Shown here piece after piece: positions 52,148-60,648 of a stretch of 64,000 bases of DNA. The stretch is from NCBI GenBank assembly GCA_050633665.1, contig JBOEGY010000013.1, forward strand, positions 1 to 64,000. Direction: 5' to 3'. The position numbers and the translations under genes were made by a program. Under the pieces are notes generated by a model. That model had not been told where the DNA came from and did not search any database. It saw only the letters and a list, made by a program, of their open reading frames with translations. The first letter of the stretch is position 1; the number at the start of each line of letters is the position of its first letter. This DNA comes from JAUIAI01 sp050633665 (GTDB lineage Bacteria > Pseudomonadota > Gammaproteobacteria > Burkholderiales > Burkholderiaceae_E).

Positions 52148-54241
52148 TCAAACGCCTACCGCGCCGCCGTCAATTTTGCTGATCACCACAGTTGCAGCGC
52201 GCGGGCGCACCGTAACGCCATCTGTTGTTGCTACCGCTGCATCGTCGCCTTGTGGCCAGTTACGCGGGTGTTGAATATTCACAAAAAAGCCACTCAGGTC
52301 CGGCGAGAACGCAAGTCCGGTCACCTCGCATCCGTTAGGACCGACAAAAAACCGGCGCAGCTCAACCTGATTATCCGCGCTGACCGGAACCTGATTGCCA
52401 TCAGCATCAGTCAGTTGCGAAGGCACCACCGCCAGCATTTGATCATTGGTGTATTCGGTCAGTTCCGGCGCACCGTTGTCGGTTTGAATCCACATGATGC
52501 CGCGATCATCAAAAACCAGACCGTCCGGACTGGCGAACTGGTTAAGCTCCACCAGACCTGACTTGTTTTTCTCTGCATCGCCGGCGGCGTCGGAGCCAAA
52601 AACGAAAATATCCCAGGTGAAGTTGCGATGGTCATCGGTTTCATCCCAGCGGATGATGTGACCGGTATTGTTCGGGCTGCGCGGGTTCGCCGCGTCGGGC
52701 GCGTTGCGAGCATTCGGCGTGCTCTCGGAAGCCGACCCATCCACGCCACGACGCGAGTTATTGGTCAGGGTGAAGTAAACCGAACCTGTTACCGGATCAA
52801 CCGCGCCCCACTCTGGGCGGTCCATCGGTGTCGCGCCGACCAGGTCAGCCGCCTCGACGGTATTGAGGATGACCTCAGCCTGAGTCTTAAACTTGAGCAA
52901 TGCCGGGTTGGCGGTTTCGAGTGGCAGCCATTGACCCGAGCCGTCTTCGTTGAAGCGGGCAACATAAAGCGTGCCCTGATCCATGTATTTGGCACCGGTT
53001 GCGAGCCGGTCAGCCGGTGTGGCATCGGCCGGGTCCCAGTTTGTGGCAGAGACAAACTTGTAGATGTACTCGCCGCGTGCATCATGGCCCGAATAAAACA
53101 CCACGGGCTTGCCCGCTTTGAGTTTGCCCGGCACGCAGCCTTCGTGGCGAAAGCGACCCAAGGCTGAACGCTTGACCGCACGAGAATCCGCAGTATAGGG
53201 GTCAATCTCAACGATATACCCATGACCATTCGCTTCATTGCGGTAGTCTTGCGCTGCGGACCCTGCGGTCGGCGTGATATCAAAACGCGCGAATTCGTCA
53301 GCGAGTTCGCTCGCCGCGCCGGCCAGATCATCCCAGCCGTAGCGCGTGTCTTCGGCATCGACCCCGATGCGTTTCTGATCGGCTGTCAGCTCACCCTTGT
53401 TCACGAAATACCCCGGCCAGTTTTCTTCGCAGGTCAGGTAAGTACCCCACGGCGTATAACCATTACCGCAGTTGTTAAGCGTGCCGCGCGCGACCGATCC
53501 ATCGGGCGAGTACCTGGTCACCAGTAGATTGGCGCCGGCAGCCGGGCCTGAAACGTCCATTTCGGTTGCACCGGTATAGCGGCGGTTGAGCGGGTCGCCG
53601 GTAACAACGCGCCATTGGTCGTCTGCCCCGCGCTGAATACGAATAACCGAAACACCGTGAGCATTGATTTCCTTACGGATCTCTTCAACCTCGGTGCGCA
53701 GGTTCGACCCCGGATCACGGGTGGCGCCATTCGGGTGCAGCGCATTCTGGTCGATGTACTCATGATTGATCACCAGCAAGCCATCAGTACTGCTGCCCTC
53801 AATCGCGAAATACTGCATGCCATCGTGATGCATGCCGACCGAATTGGCCTGGTCAAGCGATGTATTCGTCCCGTCGTCCTTCCACTCGGCTGCATTCGCA
53901 TTGAGAGGGGTTCCCCACGGCGCGAGCACCTGGGCGCGATAGCCAGTCGGCACGACTACCGCATCAGTCCTGGACCCGGCGATCGATTCAAATCCGAGCC
54001 TGGTGCCCGAAGTGGCCGAACCGCCGGTTCCGCCGCTGCTACCGGTGCTGTCGCTGGCAGTTGAGGTGTTGTGATCGCCGCCGCAACTGGCCAGACTGAG
54101 TCCTCCCAGCATGGTCGCTGCCGCGACCTTGAAGCCACCATGGACGACCGTCCGGCGAGAGATGGTTTTTTCCAGAATCGACTCAAACGATTCGTTGTGA
54201 CTCTGGTTGTGAATTCGGGGATCAAATGTCGCTTGACTCAA
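52148..54241 (-). CDS. phoX: Tat-exported PhoX-family alkaline phosphatase (DUF839)
   Basis: A 697 aa PhoX phosphatase, which hydrolyses phosphate esters in the periplasm with Ca and Fe cofactors. A Tat signal with SRRTVV is at about residues 29-34, followed by a hydrophobic segment ending SLASCGG, which also carries a lipobox-like Cys. The PhoX body includes GNGYTPWGTYLTCEENW, HGYIVEIDPY, GRFRHEG, GEYIYKFVS and MWIQTDN. The start is TTG 54241 with AGGAG upstream. A weak Pho-box-like sequence lies at 54280-54298. A strong terminator follows. Confidence 0.93.
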   Translation of the reverse strand: MSQATFDPRIHNQSHNESFESILEKTISRRTVVHGGFKVAAATMLGGLSLASCGGDHNTSTASDSTGSSGGTGGSATSGTRLGFESIAGSRTDAVVVPTGYRAQVLAPWGTPLNANAAEWKDDGTNTSLDQANSVGMHHDGMQYFAIEGSSTDGLLVINHEYIDQNALHPNGATRDPGSNLRTEVEEIRKEINAHGVSVIRIQRGADDQWRVVTGDPLNRRYTGATEMDVSGPAAGANLLVTRYSPDGSVARGTLNNCGNGYTPWGTYLTCEENWPGYFVNKGELTADQKRIGVDAEDTRYGWDDLAGAASELADEFARFDITPTAGSAAQDYRNEANGHGYIVEIDPYTADSRAVKRSALGRFRHEGCVPGKLKAGKPVVFYSGHDARGEYIYKFVSATNWDPADATPADRLATGAKYMDQGTLYVARFNEDGSGQWLPLETANPALLKFKTQAEVILNTVEAADLVGATPMDRPEWGAVDPVTGSVYFTLTNNSRRGVDGSASESTPNARNAPDAANPRSPNNTGHIIRWDETDDHRNFTWDIFVFGSDAAGDAEKNKSGLVELNQFASPDGLVFDDRGIMWIQTDNGAPELTEYTNDQMLAVVPSQLTDADGNQVPVSADNQVELRRFFVGPNGCEVTGLAFSPDLSGFFVNIQHPRNWPQGDDAAVATTDGVTVRPRAATVVISKIDGGAVGV

Positions 54242-54279
54242 TGTCCTGCTCCTCAGCTGGGGTAATTTTCAGCAGAGAT

Positions 54280-54298
54280 TAGGCAGACTTTATGACAA
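54280..54298 (-). promoter_or_regulatory. Weak Pho-box-like sequence upstream of phoX
   Basis: On the minus strand TTGTCAT, five bases, CTGCCTA. The Pho box consensus is two CTGTCAT-like halves with a four-base spacer. The first half fits well, the second has two differences, and the spacer is one base long. It fits the phosphate-starvation control expected for phoX, but the match is imperfect. Confidence 0.3.
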
Positions 54299-54332
54299 AC
54301 ACACGACCGCAATAAGTCGATTACATGACTCG

Positions 54333-55229
54333 TTAGCGTTTGGCCTCCTGCCGGTACAGCGTAAACAGGCAGGAATCGTCCATCTCGCCCATGCCTTGTT
54401 CGCAGGCCGCTTCAAATCGCGCCAGCGCCGCCTGCGCCATCGGCGACGGTGATCCCGCACTGCCCGCCGCCGCGACGGCCAGGGTCAGATCTTTGGTCAG
54501 TACTCGGGCAGCCGCACCCACGGTTGGCATCAGGCCCGCCGCGCCACGTGGCAGGCGGTCGTCACCTACCCAGCTTTGCCCGGAACTGGCTGCCATCAGA
54601 CGCATCATGATGTCGGCATCCAGGCCCATGCTGACGGCCATGGCAAGTGCTTCGCTGGCTGCGGCCAGATAAGCACCGCCAGCCAGGTTATTGGCGAGCT
54701 TGGCGCGCGCGCCGTCGCCGGGCCGATCGGAGACCACGAACTGCTTGTCTGACAAATCATTCAGTAAGTCGGCAAAGCGCTGCCGGTGCTCCGCAGCACC
54801 GGCCAGCATGATGCTCATGGTGCCGTCCCCGGCCCGTTCGGGCCCCCCGGAAATTGGCGCATCTATGACCGCAGCGCCGGCTTGAGTAAGAGCGGCAGCA
54901 ATCTCAACAGTATCTTCAGGCGCGATCGTGCTGCAAAGAAAAATACCCGGAGCAGCGGTTTGTTTGTCGGCGTGTGCAAGCCCCGCCAACAGTCCGTCTG
55001 GTCCGTTGACGACCTCACGGATCTGCGCAGCCGTCTCGACAACGATCAGCACGGCGTCAACGGCGCCAACCATTGATGCTGGTGTTGCCTGACGGACACC
55101 GCCACGGTCGACAAGCGGGTCTTCACGACTGGAAATGATGTCCCGGACATGAACATCGCGGTGGCGATTGAGCAGGTTGGCAGCAATGCCGGCGCCCATT
55201 GCACCGGTGCCAATGATGCCGGCCTTCAT
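54333..55229 (-). CDS. NAD(P)-dependent beta-hydroxyacid dehydrogenase family protein
   Basis: A 298 aa member of the 3-hydroxyisobutyrate dehydrogenase-like family. The Rossmann motif GIIGTGAMGAGIAANLL opens it, the substrate motif DAPISGGPERAGDGTMSIM follows near residue 117, and the catalytic lysine lies in GARAKLANNLAGGAYLAA. Substrate could be tartronate semialdehyde, hydroxyisobutyrate or a lactam-type acid. It is 30 bases upstream of the RRM gene's stop in the same direction, so they may share a transcript. Confidence 0.92.
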   Translation of the reverse strand: MKAGIIGTGAMGAGIAANLLNRHRDVHVRDIISSREDPLVDRGGVRQATPASMVGAVDAVLIVVETAAQIREVVNGPDGLLAGLAHADKQTAAPGIFLCSTIAPEDTVEIAAALTQAGAAVIDAPISGGPERAGDGTMSIMLAGAAEHRQRFADLLNDLSDKQFVVSDRPGDGARAKLANNLAGGAYLAAASEALAMAVSMGLDADIMMRLMAASSGQSWVGDDRLPRGAAGLMPTVGAAARVLTKDLTLAVAAAGSAGSPSPMAQAALARFEAACEQGMGEMDDSCLFTLYRQEAKR

Positions 55230-55259
55230 TGAGGCACCCGAAATGAAATAGCCGGTTGG

Positions 55260-55559
55260 TCAGCGCCCGCCGCGGGGACCATACGGCCCGCGGCTTCCAC
55301 TGCCACGTGAGCCCTGCTCATGCGCTTCGTTGACAACAAGATTCCTTCCCTCCACGGCCTGACCGTTCATGGCTTCAATTGCGGCCTGCGCAGCGCCGGC
55401 CTGTGCCATCGTAACAAAGCCAAATCCGCGTGACCGGCTGGTTTCGCGGTCAGTCACTATTTTTGCCTCGGAGACTTCGCCGTGCGTGGCGAACAGCGCT
55501 TCGAGTTGCTCATCGGTTGTTCGCCAGGGCAAATTGCCGACATATATTTTGGTAGCCAT
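55260..55559 (-). CDS. RRM-domain RNA-binding protein
   Basis: A 99 aa protein: one RNA-recognition motif (RNP2 IYVGNL, residues 4-9; RNP1 RGFGFVTM, about 44-51) and a short Gly/Arg/Ser-rich tail. Bacterial RRM proteins of this kind are common in betaproteobacteria and cyanobacteria, often cold-induced; the target is unknown. It has a long upstream spacer (345 bases) containing a perfect FNR-type palindrome and the lexA promoter, so a long 5' leader is possible. Confidence 0.94.
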   Translation of the reverse strand: MATKIYVGNLPWRTTDEQLEALFATHGEVSEAKIVTDRETSRSRGFGFVTMAQAGAAQAAIEAMNGQAVEGRNLVVNEAHEQGSRGSGSRGPYGPRGGR

Positions 55560-55774
55560 TGATGATCAGATCCTAGTAAAGCATCGAGAGGTAATCGCTG
55601 CCCAGTCAGACCGCTGGGTCAGTGCGCTGTGATCCAGGAATACCAAAGGGGTGGCAACGCCGTCCGATCACCGGATCCGTTGTCTCGACAAGGATTTTTT
55701 CCTCGGAATTTCAGCTGACTTTTTTGGTGATTTAATAATGTGCCACATTTGTTTCAGACTGAATAGCGCCCATA

Positions 55775-55788
55775 TTGATGAGGATCAA
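55775..55788. promoter_or_regulatory. Perfect FNR/Anr-type box
   Basis: TTGAT-GAGG-ATCAA, an exact match to the FNR consensus TTGAT-N4-ATCAA. It lies 118 bases before lexA and 216 bases before the RRM gene. No good -10 lies at the class II distance in either direction, so the regulated transcript is unclear. A small RNA or an upstream promoter of either gene is possible. Confidence 0.55.
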
Positions 55789-55865
55789 ACTCAGGCGCTG
55801 TCTGCATTTTTGGAGTGCACAACTTAAACCACAGGGCGAAATTATCGCTTGTCTATCCAGTAAAA

Positions 55866-55881
55866 CTGTATAAAAATACAG
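55866..55881. promoter_or_regulatory. LexA box of lexA
   Basis: CTGTATAAAAATACAG, CTGT-N8-ACAG, a fully palindromic gamma/betaproteobacterial SOS box 24 bases before the lexA ATG. It overlaps the likely -10 region; a -35-like TTGTCT is at 55849-55854. LexA should repress lexA-imuA-imuB here. Confidence 0.92.
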
Positions 55882-55905
55882 TTATCGATCTCGATTGGAC
55901 AAACC

Positions 55906-56553
55906 ATGCGCCCACTGACTGCCCGCCAGCAGGAAATTCTCTCTCTGATCAAGCAGCACATTGCTGATACCGGTTTCCCGCCAACCCGGGTTGAAATCGC
56001 CCGGGCACTGGGTTTTCGCTCCCCAAACGCAGCAGAAGAACACCTCAAGGCGCTGGCCCGCAAAGGCGTCATTGAGCTCACCTCGGGCGCCTCCCGCGGC
56101 ATTCGTCTGAACATGATGACCGACGAAACCACCGAGAACGGCGCCTCCGCAGTACAAATCGCCATGAGCCTGCCGCTGGTGGGACGTGTCGCAGCCGGTA
56201 GCCCCATCCTTGCGCAAGAACACATTGAGGCCCACTACGCCCTGGACCCCAACCTGTTCTCAGACACCCCGGACTACCTGCTCAAAGTGCGCGGCATGAG
56301 TATGCGTGATGCCGGCATTCTGGATGGCGACCTGCTCGCAATCAAACGCACCCGGGAAGCCCGCAACGGACAAATCGTCGTTGCCCGGGTCGGCGACGAT
56401 GTCACCGTCAAACGCTGGCGCCGACAAGGCCACCAGATTGAACTACTGCCTGAAAACCCCGATTACCAACCAATCGTACTCGACACCCGCCGCGATGAAT
56501 TCGCCCTCGAAGGGCTCGCTGTTGGTCTGATGCGCAGCGGCCGGGCCCTTTAG
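55906..56553 (+). CDS. lexA: SOS repressor LexA
   Basis: LexA (215 aa): winged-helix DNA-binding domain (MRPLTARQQEILSLIKQH, PPTRVEIARALGF), then the S24 self-cleavage domain. Cleavage is between A97 and G98 (RVAAGSP); the catalytic dyad is Ser132 (GMSMRDAG) and Lys169 (TVKRW). RecA-stimulated self-cleavage would derepress the SOS genes. Its own LexA box lies upstream. imuA and imuB follow, 30 and 18 bases apart, giving a LexA-controlled cassette. Confidence 0.97.
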   Translation: MRPLTARQQEILSLIKQHIADTGFPPTRVEIARALGFRSPNAAEEHLKALARKGVIELTSGASRGIRLNMMTDETTENGASAVQIAMSLPLVGRVAAGSPILAQEHIEAHYALDPNLFSDTPDYLLKVRGMSMRDAGILDGDLLAIKRTREARNGQIVVARVGDDVTVKRWRRQGHQIELLPENPDYQPIVLDTRRDEFALEGLAVGLMRSGRAL

Positions 56554-56583
56554 CAAAAGCCTTGCTGCAAACCCACTGACACC

Positions 56584-57375
56584 ATGACCTCTCCCGCCCC
56601 GCTAACCGCATTACAGCCTCCGGCCCATCGGTCTGCTCATAACCCGGCCCTGAAACACGTCTGGCGCGCCTCACAAATGAGCGCCAACCAGCCACAGGCC
56701 CAGGACAGCGGCTTTGAGTCACTCAACGCCCAGTTACCTGGTGCCGGCTGGCCTACCGGTATGCTGACCGAACTCATCACACGGCATGCCGGCGTTGGCG
56801 AGTTACGTTTATTGGTTCCCGCGCTGCGGCAACTGACACAAGCGCGCAAAGTGGTCATCCTGCTGGCTCCGCCGCTCATTCCGTACGCGCCCGCGCTGGC
56901 CAGTTTTGGTATTGACCTCGACTACCTGATCATCATTCAGGCCAACAATGCAGCAGACCGGCTCTGGGCTGTCGAACAAACCCTTAAAAGTGCCAGCTTC
57001 GGCGCACTACTCGCCTGGCTACCTGAAAAGCGTACGCGGCCCGAGCACTTACGTCGTATGCAGCTGGCCGCACAAACCGCAACCGGGCCGGTGTTTTTGT
57101 TCCGCGAACTCAATGCCCAGTTCAACACTTCACCCGCCCCGCTGCGCCTGTTGTTGCTACCGCGCCCCGACGAACAACTCTCAGTCCAGATACTCAAGCG
57201 GCGTGGGCCTGTCATGGCAACCCCCATCATGTTGCCGCTACCGCGACCAACAGCCTCTATTGGCCTTAAGTCCAGCCTGCTGCAAGCTGAAAAAGGAATC
57301 ACACTCAGCACCGTGCATTCCCGCCAACCCAGTACAACCCACCGCGAAGACGAACAGCTTTCGCTGCTGGGCTGA
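56584..57375 (+). CDS. imuA: Translesion synthesis protein ImuA
   Basis: A 263 aa RecA-like protein (SulA/RecA superfamily) of the ImuA type, with LPGAGWPTGMLTELI near residue 50, REL and a C-terminal LSLLG, the clamp-binding-like end. It supports DnaE2-dependent mutagenesis together with ImuB. No canonical Walker A is visible, which is common in ImuA. It follows lexA and precedes imuB by 18 bases. Confidence 0.9.
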   Translation: MTSPAPLTALQPPAHRSAHNPALKHVWRASQMSANQPQAQDSGFESLNAQLPGAGWPTGMLTELITRHAGVGELRLLVPALRQLTQARKVVILLAPPLIPYAPALASFGIDLDYLIIIQANNAADRLWAVEQTLKSASFGALLAWLPEKRTRPEHLRRMQLAAQTATGPVFLFRELNAQFNTSPAPLRLLLLPRPDEQLSVQILKRRGPVMATPIMLPLPRPTASIGLKSSLLQAEKGITLSTVHSRQPSTTHREDEQLSLLG

Positions 57376-57393
57376 ACACGGTGAGCCATCGGC

Positions 57394-59007
57394 ATGCTCT
57401 GGATTGCGCTACACCTGCCACGACTGTCTCTGGACATTATCGAGCGAGCGCACAACCATACGCCGAGCCATACTCAACCGCCCGGCCTCACTGACAAGCC
57501 ACTGGCCATTTGCAATCACCTGCAGGTTTTAAGTGTCAACCAGCAGGCACTCAATGCCGGGGTGAGCCCAGGCAGCCGACGGGCTTCAGCCCAGGCGCTG
57601 GTCCCGGAGATCGAACTCATTGCTTACGACCCCACTCGCGAGCAACAGGCTCTGGCCACACTGGCTTGCTGGGTATTGCAGTTCACCCCGTCAGTGGGTT
57701 TTGCACCAGCACCACTGCCTGAAAAAAAAACCCTGCCACGTGCCAACCCGGCTGGCGCAACACCGCCTTTACCCGAACCCGGCCAGGCCGGCCTCTTACT
57801 GGAAGTAGCCGCCAGCCTGAAGTTATTTGGTGGGCTTAAAAACCTGCTCACCGAATTAAACCAGGGCTTGCAAGACCTGGGTTATTACGCTCATCTGGGC
57901 ATTGCCAGCACCTGCCACGGCGCCTGGTTACTGGCGCAAAACCAGGCCGGGCGAAACCAGACAACCTGCGAAGCGGTTGAACTTGCCGAGAACCCGGACT
58001 TGTTGGCGCAACGACTGGCACCGCTGCCAGTAACCTTACTGACCCATGCAATAAAACATCAGAATGCCTTACGTGCCATTGGCGCTCACACGCTCGGCGA
58101 CCTGATTGAATTACCTCGCGCCGGCATCGCTCACCGCTTTGGTAAAAAACTCCTGCTGGAAGTCGATGCCGCGCTGGGTGGCCAGCCACAACCCGTTGCC
58201 TACTACCAGGCACCCGAACAGTTTGCCGCCAAACTTGAACTGATGGCCGATGTTGATCGCACGGAGCCTCTGCTTTATGCCGCCCGCAAACTCATTCTCG
58301 AGCTCACCGGCTGGCTGACCGCACGACAATCCGGCGTACGCAGTTTTGACCTGCTGTTGCAGCACAACACGCCCCCACAAACCAGTTTGTCTGTCAGGTT
58401 AACCAATGCCAGCAGGGACCCGGAACGACTCACCGGTTTATTGCGCGAGCGCCTTAACGTCTTGCAGCTTCGTACCTCCGTACATACGCTGCATCTGCAA
58501 TGCGCCCGCATCCAGTCTCTGGTGCCCGCCAGCCAGAGTCTGTTCGATTCAAAAGCCAGCACCCATGAAAGTCTGGGGCGCCTGCTTGAACACCTGCAGA
58601 ACCGGCTGGGTCGCGAGCAAGTGCAGCGCCTGTATCTTGCCCAGGACCATCGCCCTGAAGCCGCCTATCAGATCAAGGTTATCGACAAGCTCGAAGACCT
58701 GGGCCGGATAGATACCGCAAACGCTGCGCCCTCCTCGCCAGATGAATTATTTTGCACCAGCACCGGCTCATTACCGCGCCCCCTCTGGTTGCTGCGCAAC
58801 CCCAGCCCGCTGTCAGAACGCAACAACCGCCCCTGGCTGAACAGCACCCTGAGTGTTCTGGCAGGGCCGGAACGCATCGAAACCGGTTGGTGGGATACCC
58901 GACTCATTCAACGCGACTACTTTGTTGCCGAAGACGACACCAACACCTTGTACTGGATTTTTCGCGAACGCCGCCGCGGCTGGTTTGTACACGGGCGCTT
59001 CGGCTAA
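57394..59007 (+). CDS. imuB: Y-family polymerase-like protein ImuB
   Basis: A 537 aa Y-family polymerase relative (MLWIALHLPRLSLDII, LLLEVAASLKLFGG, the palm; GIASTCHGAWLLA; helix-hairpin-helix RAIGAHTLGDLIELPRAG). The acidic catalytic residues of active Y-family polymerases are not in the expected places; ImuB acts as a scaffold for DnaE2 and the beta clamp. Length is slightly more than typical. In most relatives dnaE2 follows; here xylulokinase and aldehyde dehydrogenase genes follow instead. Confidence 0.93.
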   Translation: MLWIALHLPRLSLDIIERAHNHTPSHTQPPGLTDKPLAICNHLQVLSVNQQALNAGVSPGSRRASAQALVPEIELIAYDPTREQQALATLACWVLQFTPSVGFAPAPLPEKKTLPRANPAGATPPLPEPGQAGLLLEVAASLKLFGGLKNLLTELNQGLQDLGYYAHLGIASTCHGAWLLAQNQAGRNQTTCEAVELAENPDLLAQRLAPLPVTLLTHAIKHQNALRAIGAHTLGDLIELPRAGIAHRFGKKLLLEVDAALGGQPQPVAYYQAPEQFAAKLELMADVDRTEPLLYAARKLILELTGWLTARQSGVRSFDLLLQHNTPPQTSLSVRLTNASRDPERLTGLLRERLNVLQLRTSVHTLHLQCARIQSLVPASQSLFDSKASTHESLGRLLEHLQNRLGREQVQRLYLAQDHRPEAAYQIKVIDKLEDLGRIDTANAAPSSPDELFCTSTGSLPRPLWLLRNPSPLSERNNRPWLNSTLSVLAGPERIETGWWDTRLIQRDYFVAEDDTNTLYWIFRERRRGWFVHGRFG

Positions 59008-59074
59008 ACCCTGACACTGATGGCACAATCCCCCTGAACCGGAACACACCACACCAACAGACAGAGTGCCAGAT

Positions 59075-60538
59075 ATGGGAAACACCTTGGGCCTGGATCT
59101 GGGCACATCCGCCGTTAAGGCGTTACTTATCGGCCCGGACCAGCAAGTCATCGCCAGCGCCAGTTCATCGCTCACAATGCAACGTCCGCAACCGGGCTGG
59201 TCCGAGCAAGACCCGCTCAGCTGGCAATCCGCTGCCTGCAAGGCAATTGATGCCATTCACCAGACGCATCCACAGCAACTGCAAAAACTAACCGGCATCG
59301 GACTGTCTGGCCAGATGCACGGCGCGACCTTGCTTAATGATGCCGACCAGCCTTTGCGGCCCGCCATCCTCTGGAATGACACCCGCAGCCATCAGGAAGC
59401 AGCCACGCTGGATGCCAACCCCGTGTTCCGCCGCGAAACCGGCAATATTGTGTTTCCCGGTTTCACCGCGCCCAAGTTGCTCTGGTGTCAGCAGCACGAA
59501 CCCGACCTGTTTGGTCAAATTCGTACGGTATTGCTGCCAAAAGATTTTCTGCGTCTCTGGCTCACCGGTGAAAAAGTGACTGACCCGTCCGATGCGGCCG
59601 GCACCAGCTGGCTGGATGTCGGTAAACGTACCTGGTCAGAGAATTTACTTCAGGCATCTGGCCTGGAGCTATCGGCAATGCCTTCAATCGTCGAAGGGTC
59701 TCAGCCGTCCGGCCAGCTACGCACCGAACTGGCTAACCGTTGGGGAATAACCGCTGCGGTGACGGTCGCCGGAGGCGCTGGCGACAATGCCGCATCCGCC
59801 TGCGGTCTGGGCGTGATTGCAGCCGGCACAGCGTTCGCATCACTGGGAACCTCCGGCGTTCTGTTTGCGGCCAATGATGCCTACCGGCCCAACCCCGCAT
59901 CAGCGGTTCATACCTTTTGTCATGCCTTGCCTCAAACCTGGCACCAGATGGGTGTTGTCCTGTCAGCCACTGATGCCCTGAACTGGTATGCCGGCATCGT
60001 CGGACAGCCCGCAGCGACCCTGGCCGCAGAGCTTGACAACAGCCCGTCACAACCACCGTCGGAAATCACTTTCACGCCTTACCTGTCTGGCGAGCGTACC
60101 CCGCACAACGAGCCACGCCCGCTCGGCAGTTTTCTGGGGCTGTCCCATCAACACGACCGCCAGGCGATGACCCGGGCAGTGTTGACCGGGGTCGCTTTTG
60201 CGATTCGTGACTGCCTTGAAGCACTGGCCAGTACCGGTACCCGACTAAGCAGCGTGACCGCCGTTGGCGGCGGCAGTCAATCCGGCGCCTGGCTGCAGAT
60301 ACTCTCGAACGCCTTGCAACTCCCGGTGGACGTTCCCACTGAAGGCGACTTCGGCGCGGCACTAGGGGCTGCCCGGCTTGGTCATATTGCCGCGTCCGGC
60401 GCCGACCCGGCAAGCATCTGTCTGCCGCCAGCGATCCAACAACGCTACGAACCCGAGGCAACAGTCGAACAGGCGTATCGCGAGTCTTATCAAACCTATC
60501 GGCAAGCCTATCCGGCATTGTCGGCCTTATTACCCTGA
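59075..60538 (+). CDS. xylB: Xylulokinase
   Basis: A 487 aa FGGY kinase from ATG 59075 (MGNTLGLDLGTSAVKALLI, the phosphate-1 motif; GTG 59066 is the alternative start). SGQMHGATLL, GGAGDNAASACGLGVI and TAVGGGSQSGAWLQI are xylulokinase blocks. It phosphorylates D-xylulose for the pentose phosphate pathway. No xylose isomerase or transporter is near; the product could come from another pentose or pentitol. Placed 68 bases after imuB. Confidence 0.93.
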   Translation: MGNTLGLDLGTSAVKALLIGPDQQVIASASSSLTMQRPQPGWSEQDPLSWQSAACKAIDAIHQTHPQQLQKLTGIGLSGQMHGATLLNDADQPLRPAILWNDTRSHQEAATLDANPVFRRETGNIVFPGFTAPKLLWCQQHEPDLFGQIRTVLLPKDFLRLWLTGEKVTDPSDAAGTSWLDVGKRTWSENLLQASGLELSAMPSIVEGSQPSGQLRTELANRWGITAAVTVAGGAGDNAASACGLGVIAAGTAFASLGTSGVLFAANDAYRPNPASAVHTFCHALPQTWHQMGVVLSATDALNWYAGIVGQPAATLAAELDNSPSQPPSEITFTPYLSGERTPHNEPRPLGSFLGLSHQHDRQAMTRAVLTGVAFAIRDCLEALASTGTRLSSVTAVGGGSQSGAWLQILSNALQLPVDVPTEGDFGAALGAARLGHIAASGADPASICLPPAIQQRYEPEATVEQAYRESYQTYRQAYPALSALLP

Positions 60539-60648
60539 GCCAACAGACTGCTCGCTGGACAATCACTGCTTACCGTTGCAAACAATCGACAAGCAGCCCG
60601 GCGACGTCTGATGGCGCACCTCCCCTCCCCAACTGAAGGAAAAACCAG

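Noticed and set aside
51932..52561. Plus-strand 209-codon ORF that starts in the gap and runs into phoX
   Set aside because: It passes through the phoX terminator and reads antisense to the well-supported phoX gene. Only its first 45 or so residues look protein-like, so it is mentioned only as part of a possible decayed gene.
57394..59007. ImuB as an active Y-family polymerase such as DinB
   Set aside because: The active-site acidic residues are not where they should be and the neighbours are lexA and imuA, so it is ImuB.
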